From an uncultured Ezakiella sp. (GTDB taxonomy: Bacteria > Bacillota > Clostridia > Tissierellales > Peptoniphilaceae), in NCBI GenBank assembly GCA_947293975.1, contig CAMYPV010000007.1, positions 1 through 33,484 of the forward strand: 33,484 bases of DNA, written 5' to 3'. Shown in pieces: positions 24,576-30,946 of this stretch (positions are counted from its first letter, which is position 1; the number at the start of each line of letters is the position of its first letter). Under the pieces are notes generated by a model. The model searched no databases. It was not told the origin of the DNA and worked only from the letters and a program-made list of their open reading frames with translations. A program made the position numbers and the translations under genes.

Positions 24576-26246
24576 TTGAAGACAGATGTACAGATTGCTC
24601 AAGAAGCAAAAATGAAAAATATTGCAGAGATTGCAAAAGGTTTAGGAATTGATCAAGAAGATTTAATTCAATACGGACATTATAAAGCAAAAGTAGAACC
24701 ACATGTTTATGAAAACTTGAAAGACAAAAAAGATGGTAAGCTAATTTTAGTTACAGCTATAAACCCAACGCCAGCTGGTGAAGGAAAGACAACTGTAAAT
24801 ATTGGTCTATCAATGGGATTAAACAAACTAGGTTATAAAGCTATTTCAGCTTTGAGAGAACCATCACTCGGACCAAGCTTTGGTGTAAAAGGTGGTGCAG
24901 CAGGTGGTGGATACGCACAAGTTGTTCCTATGGAAGATATCAACTTACACTTTACAGGTGACTTCCATGCAATCACATCGGCTAACAACTTAATTTCAGC
25001 ACTATTAGACAATCATATTCATCAAGGAAATGCTGAACAAATTGACGTAAGACGCGTTGTTTGGAAGAGAGTTCTTGACATGAACGATAGAGCATTAAGA
25101 AAAATCACAATTGGCCTTGGCGGAGTTTCAAACGGATATCCAAGAGAAGATGGATTTGATATTACAGTTGCAAGTGAAATTATGGCTATATTGTGTCTAG
25201 CAACAAGCTTAGAAGACTTTAAAGAAAGAGTTTCTAGAATTGTAATTGCTTACAGAAGAGATAAGAGCCCAGTATTCTTAAAAGACATTAATGGTCAAGG
25301 CGCTGTTACACTTCTAATGAAAGATGCTATTTTACCAAACTTAGTACAAACATTAGAAAACACACCAGCAATGATTCATGGTGGACCATTTGCAAATATT
25401 GCACATGGATGTAACTCAGTTTTAGCAACAAAATACTCATTAAAACTTGCAGATTATACAGTTACAGAAGCAGGATTCGGTGCTGACCTTGGCGCTGAAA
25501 AATTCTTTGATATCAAATGCGTTTACGGCGAATTACACCCAGATGCAGTTGTTATCGTTGCAACAATTCGTGCATTAAAACACCACGGAGGAGCAAAGAA
25601 AGACGAGTACGGAGTAGAAAATCTTGACGCTCTAGAAAAAGGTTTTGCAAATCTACAAAAACACATTGAAAACGTTGCAAAATTCGGAGTTCCATCAGTA
25701 GTTGCAATTAACAAATTCCCAACAGATACAGATGCTGAAGTTAAACTATTAAAAGAATTAACTGAAAAACTTGGAAGAAAATGTATTTTGACAGAAGTAT
25801 TTGCAAAAGGTGGAGAAGGAGCATTAGATCTTGCAAAAGAAGTTGTAAGAATTTGTGATGAAGAAAAGAGCAATTTCAAACCATTATATAGTTTGGATAT
25901 GTCAATTGAAGACAAAATCAAGACAATTGCAAAAGAAATTTACGGAGCAGGTGAAGTTCATTTCACAAAGGCTGCATTGAATTCTATTAAGCAAATTACA
26001 GACAATGGAATGAGTAATGTTCCAATTTGTATGGCAAAAACTCAATACTCATTATCAGATGATCAAACCCTACTCGGAAGACCAGAAGGTTTTGATATAA
26101 CAATTAGAGAAGTCAGAATCTCTAATGGTGCAGGATTTGTTGTAGCATTAACTGGAGACATTATGACAATGCCAGGATTGCCAAAAGTTCCTGCAGCAAA
26201 CAATATCGACATTTTACCATCAGGAGAAATCGTCGGATTATTCTAA
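24576..26246 (+). CDS. fhs: Formate-tetrahydrofolate ligase
   Basis: It activates formate with ATP and THF to 10-formyl-THF, feeding purine synthesis and one-carbon metabolism in anaerobes. The P-loop is NPTPAGEGKTT (residues 63-73). Also diagnostic are GPSFGVKGGAAGGGYAQV, HLTGDFHAI-like HFTGDFHAI, TEAGFGADLGAEKFFDIKC and the end MTMPGLPKVPAA. The 556-residue length matches the family. The frame is open to 24513, but AAGGAGG (24563-24569) is spaced for TTG 24576, giving MKTDVQIAQEA. Codons are enriched in C-ending forms, as in tpl, suggesting high expression. yerC follows after 10 nt. Confidence 0.97.
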   Translation: MKTDVQIAQEAKMKNIAEIAKGLGIDQEDLIQYGHYKAKVEPHVYENLKDKKDGKLILVTAINPTPAGEGKTTVNIGLSMGLNKLGYKAISALREPSLGPSFGVKGGAAGGGYAQVVPMEDINLHFTGDFHAITSANNLISALLDNHIHQGNAEQIDVRRVVWKRVLDMNDRALRKITIGLGGVSNGYPREDGFDITVASEIMAILCLATSLEDFKERVSRIVIAYRRDKSPVFLKDINGQGAVTLLMKDAILPNLVQTLENTPAMIHGGPFANIAHGCNSVLATKYSLKLADYTVTEAGFGADLGAEKFFDIKCVYGELHPDAVVIVATIRALKHHGGAKKDEYGVENLDALEKGFANLQKHIENVAKFGVPSVVAINKFPTDTDAEVKLLKELTEKLGRKCILTEVFAKGGEGALDLAKEVVRICDEEKSNFKPLYSLDMSIEDKIKTIAKEIYGAGEVHFTKAALNSIKQITDNGMSNVPICMAKTQYSLSDDQTLLGRPEGFDITIREVRISNGAGFVVALTGDIMTMPGLPKVPAANNIDILPSGEIVGLF

Positions 26247-26256
26247 GGAGGAAAGT

Positions 26257-26559
26257 ATGGATTATAACTCAAGACTAAAGAGCGAACAAACAGATAGTTT
26301 TTTCGAAGCAGTTCTAAAATTGGATACAATCGAAGAATGCTATAGATTTTTTGAAGATATTTGCACAATCAAAGAGATTCAAGCAATCTCTCAAAGATTA
26401 GAAGTTGCTAAACAATTGCGTGAAAATAAAACATATAACGAAATTGAAGCTGAAACAGGAGCATCTACTGCAACAATTAGTAGAATCAATCGTGCACTCA
26501 ATTATGGTGCAGACGGCTATAACTTAATCTTCAAAAAATTAGGTTTATACGAGGATTAA
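26257..26559 (+). CDS. TrpR-like YerC/YecD family DNA-binding protein
   Basis: This 100-residue helical protein has a central helix-turn-helix (TYNEIEAETGASTATISRINRAL, about residues 58-80) of the TrpR superfamily. It matches the YerC/YecD family: LDTIEECYRFFEDICTIKEIQAISQRLEVAK is the typical N-terminal part. It is a predicted repressor; its ligand is unknown and no tryptophan-binding role should be assumed. AAGGAGGA follows the fhs stop. The dtxR-like gene begins 1 nt after its stop, so the three genes are one unit. Confidence 0.9.
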   Translation: MDYNSRLKSEQTDSFFEAVLKLDTIEECYRFFEDICTIKEIQAISQRLEVAKQLRENKTYNEIEAETGASTATISRINRALNYGADGYNLIFKKLGLYED

Positions 26560-26560
26560 T

Positions 26561-26938
26561 ATGGCTAATGAATCCCAGGAGATGTATTTAAAGACAATTC
26601 TTTTATTGCATCTTAAAAATAAATCAGCTAGAAGCGTTGATGTTGCAAATGAGCTGGGATATTCTAAGGCAAGTGTATCGAGAGCGGTTGGTTTATTAAA
26701 AGATGAAAAATATATCACAATTGAGCCAGGCGGCACAATTGCATTCACAGATGAAGGCAGAAAACAGGCACTCTCTGTATATGATAAATATATATTCATA
26801 AAGGACGCACTTATAATGTTGGGCGTTGATGAAGAAACTGCTCATGAAGATGCGTGTAAACTGGAACATGTGTTGAGTAAAAAATCGATACAGAAAATAA
26901 AAGAATTGGTAATGAAAAAAGGCGCTATTAAAAAATAG
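26561..26938 (+). CDS. Metal-dependent transcriptional regulator, DtxR/MntR family
   Basis: This 125-residue regulator begins ESQEMYLKTILLL, the MntR/DtxR N-terminus. A winged helix follows (SVDVANELGYSKASVSRAVGLLKDEKYI, about residues 24-51), then ITIEPGGTIAFTDEGRKQA. The dimerisation part has the metal-ligand pattern E-D-A-C-K-L-E-H-V-L-S (Glu and His with a Cys in between). It lacks the C-terminal SH3 domain, as in MntR. It probably senses iron or manganese, but no metal transporter is nearby to show which. Confidence 0.9.
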   Translation: MANESQEMYLKTILLLHLKNKSARSVDVANELGYSKASVSRAVGLLKDEKYITIEPGGTIAFTDEGRKQALSVYDKYIFIKDALIMLGVDEETAHEDACKLEHVLSKKSIQKIKELVMKKGAIKK

Positions 26939-26950
26939 CGTCTTTTTTTT
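26921..26950 (+). terminator. Intrinsic terminator after the DtxR-family gene
   Basis: A 9-bp stem GGCGCTATT (26921-26929) / AATAGCGTC (26934-26942) has loop AAAA and T 26943-26950. The left arm is within the end of the coding region. Confidence 0.88.
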
Positions 26951-26980
26951 ATATGTAATATTAATTATAGAAAAAATAGA

Positions 26981-27021
26981 AAAAAAGATGCGGGCAAATA
27001 GCTTGCATCTTTATTTTTTTT
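26981..27021. terminator. Second, bidirectional terminator-like hairpin
   Basis: GATGCGGGC (26987-26995) pairs with GCTTGCATC (27001-27009) with two G-U pairs. An A-tract lies to the left and a T-tract to the right, so it works for either strand. Confidence 0.7.
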
Positions 27022-27047
27022 GAATTGTGTAATTTAAGTAGAATTTT

Positions 27048-27080
27048 GTTCACATTACGTTCACATTATGTTCACATTAG
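27048..27080. repeat. Three tandem copies of an 11-bp unit
   Basis: The unit GTTCACATTA plus one variable base occurs at 27048-27058, 27059-27069 and 27070-27080. It lies in an intergenic stretch (26951-27134) with no open frame. The 11-bp period is close to one helical turn, so the copies face the same side of the DNA. Function unknown. Confidence 0.85.
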
Positions 27081-27134
27081 AGATTATTTTTGACTATTTT
27101 TCATTATTTAACACAAAATCCAAATAAAATAAAA

Positions 27135-27162
27135 AACGCTGTAAATTCTTATTTACAACGTT
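27135..27162 (-). terminator. Terminator of the tRNA-Thr transcript
   Basis: On the minus strand a 12-bp stem (27162-27151 with 27146-27135, one G-U pair) with a 4-nt loop precedes T-rich sequence complementary to A 27131-27136. It begins 6 nt after the tRNA 3' end. Confidence 0.88.
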
Positions 27163-27167
27163 TTGAT

Positions 27168-27243
27168 TGGTGCTGATGAGAGGGATCGAACCTCCGACCT
27201 GCTGGTTACGAATCAGCTGCTCTACCAACTGAGCCACATCAGC
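27168..27243 (-). tRNA. tRNA-Thr, anticodon CGU
   Basis: The minus strand folds as a full cloverleaf of 76 nt: acceptor GCTGATG / CATCAGC, D arm GCTC...GAGC, anticodon loop TTCGTAA and T arm with GGTTCGATCCC. An encoded CCA ends at 27168. The anticodon CGT (34-36) reads ACG, threonine. The anticodon stem GCTGA / CCAGC has an A-C mismatch at 31-39, next to the loop. Confidence 0.95.
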
Positions 27244-27256
27244 TTATACAAGATTT

Positions 27257-27285
27257 ATTTTAACATTTAAAATTATAAAAATCAA
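27257..27285 (-). promoter_or_regulatory. tRNA-Thr promoter
   Basis: On the minus strand TTGATT (27285-27280), 17 nt, TAAAAT (27262-27257), 13 nt before the tRNA 5' end. Confidence 0.7.
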
Positions 27286-27326
27286 TAGCACATTATTTAA
27301 AATTTATTTTGATTAAAATTTTTTGC

Positions 27327-27355
27327 TTGAAAAACTAAAGTCGATGATGTATAAT
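27327..27355 (+). promoter_or_regulatory. Promoter of the 6S-like RNA
   Basis: TTGAAA (27327-27332), 17 nt, TATAAT (27350-27355). No coding region follows for 300 nt, so it serves a non-coding RNA. Confidence 0.8.
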
Positions 27356-27361
27356 AATAGT

Positions 27362-27549
27362 AACCTGCAGAGTACGTTATATTTTTTAATTCAACCGACA
27401 AATTGTATTAGGGAAACCTTATGTGAACATTTTAACAATATGCCTCTTAATGTGGAAATTGAAGATTTGTTCCAATTACCCACCTGTAAATGGCGGGTGT
27501 GAATTATAAGATAGACGGCTCAGGCGGGACACCCTTCGGGGTGTTTTTT
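27362..27549 (+). ncRNA. ssrS: Structured ncRNA, probably 6S RNA
   Basis: A transcript of about 185 nt is defined by a near-consensus promoter and a UUCG-loop terminator (ACACCC / GGGTGT, 27529-27544, then six T). No credible open frame lies inside. The ends pair: 27364-27393 and 27500-27524 form an interrupted stem of about 24 bp, including TAATTCA / TGAATTA (27387-27393 with 27500-27506) and GAG / CTC (27470 is not involved; 27370-27372 with 27519-27521). A small hairpin CACCTG / CGGGTG (27482-27499) lies on the 3' side. Inner helices include ACAAAT / ATTTGT (27398-27403 with 27465-27470). This closing stem, central bubble with 3' hairpin and apical stem is the 6S RNA plan. It could be another RNA class. 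Confidence 0.58.
27529..27549 (+). terminator. Terminator of the 6S-like RNA
   Basis: ACACCC (27529-27534), UUCG tetraloop, GGGTGT (27539-27544), then T 27544-27549. Confidence 0.93.
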
Positions 27550-27560
27550 ATTATATGAGA

Positions 27561-27577
27561 AAATCATACTATGATTT
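27561..27577. promoter_or_regulatory. 17-bp palindrome upstream of the zinc-ribbon gene
   Basis: AAATCATA-C-TATGATTT is a perfect 8+1+8 inverted repeat. It lies 28 bp upstream of the -35 box of the following promoter. An operator role is possible but not shown. Confidence 0.4.
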
Positions 27578-27605
27578 AAATTTTAGTAATATATGTATTC
27601 ATATC

Positions 27606-27634
27606 TTGTAATTAAATTTCATTTGGTCTATAAT
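27606..27634 (+). promoter_or_regulatory. Promoter of the zinc-ribbon membrane protein gene
   Basis: TTGTAA (27606-27611), 17 nt, TATAAT (27629-27634), 30 nt before the start codon. Confidence 0.75.
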
Positions 27635-27664
27635 GGTATTAAGATTAATAAATGGAGGTAGATT

Positions 27665-28354
27665 ATGAATTGTAGTAATTGTGGTAGCGAAATTAAAAAT
27701 GGCGCAAGTTTTTGCACAAACTGCGGCGCAAAGGTTGAAGTTCAACCAGTTTCAGGTGAAAAGTTTTGCACACAGTGTGGTACAAAAAATGCACCGGACG
27801 CAAAATTCTGTGATGGTTGCGGCAAACCTTTGGATGGTGTAGTTCAAAATTATAGAAGACCACCTAAGAAACCAACAGTAAATAAAAATATATTTGCAAT
27901 AGCAATAGCTGGTCTTGCTTTATTGATTGTTATAGTTGCTGTAATATTTGGAATGAGAGCATGCGGCAGTTCAAAACTTAGTCCAAAGAAGGCTGAAAAG
28001 ATTGTTCAAAACTTCTTTGATGAGTTGATTGACTTAAATGTGAATAAAGCTATGGAATATGTTTCTGAGGAGGAAAGAGAGTACGGCGAACTTTCTAAAT
28101 TAGCAGATGTAGATGATATAAAAAGATTGTACGACGAATTTGGCAAAGGAGTCATCAAATTTGACGTTGATGTTGACGATGAGACATTTGTATTAAATAA
28201 TAATACTGCAAGTGTTGAAATGGAAATTGAGATGAAAATAAACTCTTCCATATTTAAAAAAGAAGCAAAGAGTATTGCAAGATTCGGATTTATTAAACAA
28301 GATGGGAAATGGTTAATTAATTCGATGGATATAATTAGAGATTTCGGATGGTAA
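27665..28354 (+). CDS. Double zinc-ribbon, single-pass membrane protein
   Basis: The 229 residues show two N-terminal zinc ribbons with CxxC pairs at Cys3/6 and Cys17/20, then Cys35/38 and Cys49/52. A proline/lysine-rich linker follows (about 64-74), then one membrane helix at about 75-96. The C-terminal domain (about 104-229) probably lies outside the cell and ends GFIKQDGKWLINSMDIIRDFGW, like the NTF2-like/DUF4878-type domains found in such proteins. Function unknown; proteins of this layout are common in Clostridia. ATG follows GGAGGTAG. It is monocistronic. Confidence 0.82.
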   Translation: MNCSNCGSEIKNGASFCTNCGAKVEVQPVSGEKFCTQCGTKNAPDAKFCDGCGKPLDGVVQNYRRPPKKPTVNKNIFAIAIAGLALLIVIVAVIFGMRACGSSKLSPKKAEKIVQNFFDELIDLNVNKAMEYVSEEEREYGELSKLADVDDIKRLYDEFGKGVIKFDVDVDDETFVLNNNTASVEMEIEMKINSSIFKKEAKSIARFGFIKQDGKWLINSMDIIRDFGW

Positions 28355-28360
28355 AATAAA

Positions 28361-28402
28361 ATCCACAACTTATGATAAAAATCATGAGTTGTGGATTTTT
28401 TA
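28361..28402. terminator. Bidirectional terminator between the zinc-ribbon gene and DUF1294 gene
   Basis: ATCCACAACT (28361-28370) pairs with AGTTGTGGAT (28387-28396), extended inward by ATGA / TCAT. A-rich left and T-rich right flanks serve both converging genes. Confidence 0.9.
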
Positions 28403-28675
28403 TGCATTCATATTAATTCCATATAAAATGCTGATTGCGAGTAATTGAAAGGCAAATAGTATTGGAATTCCCAATAGAAATAATGGTTTTTGTGTTTTAT
28501 GATGAAATATTTTCATCGAGAATAATGCTCCAATTGCTCCAAAGAAAAATGCAAGTAGAAATAAATTTTTCTCGCTTATACGCCAACGATTTGTTACTGC
28601 TGCAAATTTGTCGTATGCAAACACAAAAAAACTAAGTAAATTCATTATCAGAATTAAAATAAAAATCTCCTTCAT
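28400..28675 (-). CDS. DUF1294 family small membrane protein
   Basis: This 91-residue protein has three or four hydrophobic segments. The DUF1294 signature is visible: AYDKFAA, then RISEKNLFLLAFFFGAIGAL and FHHKTQKPLF. Function is unknown; the family is widespread. GAGGTG lies upstream of ATG 28675. Its gene converges with the zinc-ribbon gene and diverges from the LOR/SDH pair. Confidence 0.9.
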   Translation of the reverse strand: MKEIFILILIMNLLSFFVFAYDKFAAVTNRWRISEKNLFLLAFFFGAIGALFSMKIFHHKTQKPLFLLGIPILFAFQLLAISILYGINMNA

Positions 28676-28691
28676 TCTTCACCTCATATTT

Positions 28692-28720
28692 ATTATAGAT
28701 TAATAGTTTTATTATTTCAA
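28692..28720 (-). promoter_or_regulatory. Promoter of the DUF1294 gene
   Basis: On the minus strand TTGAAA (28720-28715), 17 nt, TATAAT (28697-28692), close to the ATG at 28675. Confidence 0.75.
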
Positions 28721-28727
28721 CATTATG

Positions 28728-28736
28728 TGATATAAT
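28728..28736 (+). promoter_or_regulatory. Extended -10 element upstream of the LOR/SDH pair
   Basis: TG-A-TATAAT (28728-28736) is an extended -10. The -35 position holds only TTTATT. It lies 18 nt before the start codon, back-to-back with the DUF1294 promoter. Confidence 0.5.
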
Positions 28737-28754
28737 TTTATATAGGAGGTAGAT

Positions 28755-29807
28755 ATGACAGTTTTTCCAATTAGTAAAATTAAAAAAATTGAAAATGACT
28801 TTAACAATGCTGTTTTTAAAAAAGTCGAAAAAGATGGCTGTATGCCTGTTGGCGCTTATCTAACAACACCTTTTGTTGAATATGTAAAAGTTGATGGAGA
28901 GTTTAAATTACCTATTGACCACTCTTTGAAATCAGTTGTTGTTAAGGGAGATGTTTTGAAATGTGTTGAGCCACGTGATTTAAAAGTTGGTGATCAAGTA
29001 CTTATTGGCGATTGTCCATGTGAAAAGTGTGGAATTTATCGTGATGATGCTTTTGATTCAGATTTGAATAGAGGCCGTATGCCAATGTTTAAAGGCTCGA
29101 GTGATTCTTATGAAAAGATAATTTCTATGATGAAGGAAGTTAAAAATAGAAATGGTAAAATTGCATGGGTTCTTGGACCTGCTGTTGTATTTGATTATGA
29201 TACAAGAAATGCACTTTCACATTTGGTAGATTTAGGCTATGTACAAGTTCTTCTTGCTGGAAATGCTATGGCTACTCATGATTTGGAAGGTGGGTTTTTA
29301 AATACTGCTCTTGGTCAAAATATTTACACACAAGAGTCAGTTCCAAATGGTCACTATAATCATCTTGATTTGTTAAATGAAGCAAGACATTTTGATTCTT
29401 TAAAATCATTTATTGCTTCAGGTAAAGTAAAAGATGGTTTTATCAAAAAGCTCGTTGAAAGAGAAATTCCGATTGTATTGTGTGGTTCGATTAGAGACGA
29501 TGGACCTCTACCAGAAGTTTATCATAATGTTACATGTGGCTTAAAGGCGATGGCAGACGCACTTAAGGATGCGGATATTATTATTACTCTTGCTACATTA
29601 TTGCACTCTGTAAGTGCTTGTGAGGTGGCACCTGTGTACAGAGTTAAGGGCGATGAAATATACGGCACATATATCTGCTCGATTGACATCACAGATTATG
29701 CGACAAATTCTGTTGTAAATGAAAGACAAGGTCATCTTGTAGATGGTATAGTTACAAATGTGCAAGATTTTTGTGTAAATGTTAACAACGCTTTAACGGA
29801 GGTTTAG
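28755..29807 (+). CDS. LOR/SDH-family (TIGR00300 / archaeal ornithine cyclodeaminase-like) protein, paralogue A
   Basis: The 350 residues match, from about residue 25 on, the central and NAD-binding parts of the LOR/SDH family that includes archaeal ornithine cyclodeaminase and the C-terminal half of cyanobacterial ArgZ/AgrE. Signs are KIAWVLGPAVVFDYDTRNALSHLVDLGYVQVLLAGNAMATHDLEG, then NGHYNHLDLLNEAR, PIVLCGSIRDDGPLP and ATLLHSVSACEVAP. The N-terminal domain of about 90-100 residues present in full-length members is missing. A cysteine cluster Cys87-x-Cys89-x2-Cys92 (DCPCEKCG) is peculiar to this copy. GGAGGTAG precedes the ATG; paralogue B starts right after the stop. Conversion of ornithine to proline is possible but unproven. 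Confidence 0.72.
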   Translation: MTVFPISKIKKIENDFNNAVFKKVEKDGCMPVGAYLTTPFVEYVKVDGEFKLPIDHSLKSVVVKGDVLKCVEPRDLKVGDQVLIGDCPCEKCGIYRDDAFDSDLNRGRMPMFKGSSDSYEKIISMMKEVKNRNGKIAWVLGPAVVFDYDTRNALSHLVDLGYVQVLLAGNAMATHDLEGGFLNTALGQNIYTQESVPNGHYNHLDLLNEARHFDSLKSFIASGKVKDGFIKKLVEREIPIVLCGSIRDDGPLPEVYHNVTCGLKAMADALKDADIIITLATLLHSVSACEVAPVYRVKGDEIYGTYICSIDITDYATNSVVNERQGHLVDGIVTNVQDFCVNVNNALTEV

Positions 29808-30866
29808 ATGAGTTATAATTTTCAAAAATATAAAGATCCAGATTGGAATCAAGATTTTTTAATTAATGCACCAAATTGCAAGTACGAAGAAGCTCCGATG
29901 GATGGGGTTGCTCCATATAATTATCATGCACTCTCAATTTATCCAGAGTATTTTAAGATAGATGGGAATTGGGTTCTTGCTGTTGAGAGCAGAATGGATA
30001 CTGTCCCTGTAATCAAAAGCCCAACAAAAGTGGAAATTGTTGAATTTAGAAATCTAAAAAAAGGCGATAAAGTTGTTGTTGGAAGAACTGAAGATGCAAG
30101 CGAAGGCATTTATATGTATACAAAAGGTTTTGCAACCGGAGATTCAAGCTCTGATACATTTGCCTTTAGAACTGGTCGCAGCCGTGAGACAGCTTTTTCA
30201 AAAGACTATGATGAATTATATGAAATAATGCGCCATGTTAAAGAACTTGGCGAGCCAATTACTTGGGTTATCGGTCCATCACTTGTAAACGACAAGAGAG
30301 CATCAGATGCTTTTGAAAGCCTAATTAAAAAGGGTTATGTCGATGCAATTTTGACAGGTGATTCTTTTGCGTCAATTGATATTACAAAAAATATGTGGCA
30401 AGAAAATGGAAGAGATTTTGATTCTCAGAAATTTGATGCAATTTCTAAAATTCGCGAAGCCGGAAGTATTAAGGATGCAGTTGAAAAAGGCGTCTTAAAG
30501 AGTGGAATAATGTACACAATGGTAAAAGAGAACAAGGATTTTGTTTTGGCAGCAAGTATTAGAGATCCATATACAATGCCAGATACAATTGATAATGTAT
30601 ATGACGCTCAAAATAAAATGCGTACACACACAAGAAAAACAGGAATGTTAATTTGTTTATCAACTGTACTTCATACTATTGCAAGTGGTAATATGACACC
30701 ATCATACAATGAATTTGATGGGGAAGTAAGACCTGTATTTATTTATTCGATAGACCTTCAAGAGTTTTCGGTTAATAAATTATCCGACAGAGGAACACTT
30801 GAAGTAAAAACAATGGTAACAAATATCCACGATTTTGTATGCCATATCGATCGTAATTTAAAATAA
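29808..30866 (+). CDS. LOR/SDH-family (TIGR00300 / archaeal ornithine cyclodeaminase-like) protein, paralogue B
   Basis: This 352-residue second copy begins directly after the stop of paralogue A, with GGAGG inside the end of A. The family pattern is closer to the consensus in places: AGSIKDAVEKGVLKSGIMYTMVKENKDFVLAASIRDPYTMPD and the CLSTVLHTIASGNMTPSY segment. It also lacks the extra N-terminal domain, starting near APMDGVAPYNYHALSIYPEYFKIDGNW. It has no cysteine cluster at the place where A has one, and its SIRDP replaces the SIRDDGPLP loop of A. The two probably form a heteromer or divide functions; this is inference. Confidence 0.72.
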   Translation: MSYNFQKYKDPDWNQDFLINAPNCKYEEAPMDGVAPYNYHALSIYPEYFKIDGNWVLAVESRMDTVPVIKSPTKVEIVEFRNLKKGDKVVVGRTEDASEGIYMYTKGFATGDSSSDTFAFRTGRSRETAFSKDYDELYEIMRHVKELGEPITWVIGPSLVNDKRASDAFESLIKKGYVDAILTGDSFASIDITKNMWQENGRDFDSQKFDAISKIREAGSIKDAVEKGVLKSGIMYTMVKENKDFVLAASIRDPYTMPDTIDNVYDAQNKMRTHTRKTGMLICLSTVLHTIASGNMTPSYNEFDGEVRPVFIYSIDLQEFSVNKLSDRGTLEVKTMVTNIHDFVCHIDRNLK

Positions 30867-30874
30867 TATCAAAG

Positions 30875-30905
30875 ATACCAAGCTTTGGCTTGGTATTTTT
30901 TTTTG
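30875..30905 (+). terminator. Intrinsic terminator after the LOR/SDH pair
   Basis: A perfect 9-bp stem ATACCAAGC (30875-30883) / GCTTGGTAT (30888-30896) has loop TTTG and a long T-run to 30905. Confidence 0.94.
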
Positions 30906-30946
30906 TCGTATAATATGATATAATGAACGTTAAGCAAGGAGGTATT

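Noticed and set aside
25523..25921. Minus-strand open frame of 132 codons opposite fhs
   Set aside because: It is a shadow of the biased codons of fhs; no family features or start signals.
27048..27080. CRISPR array
   Set aside because: The repeats are only 11 bp and directly contiguous, with no spacers and no cas genes.
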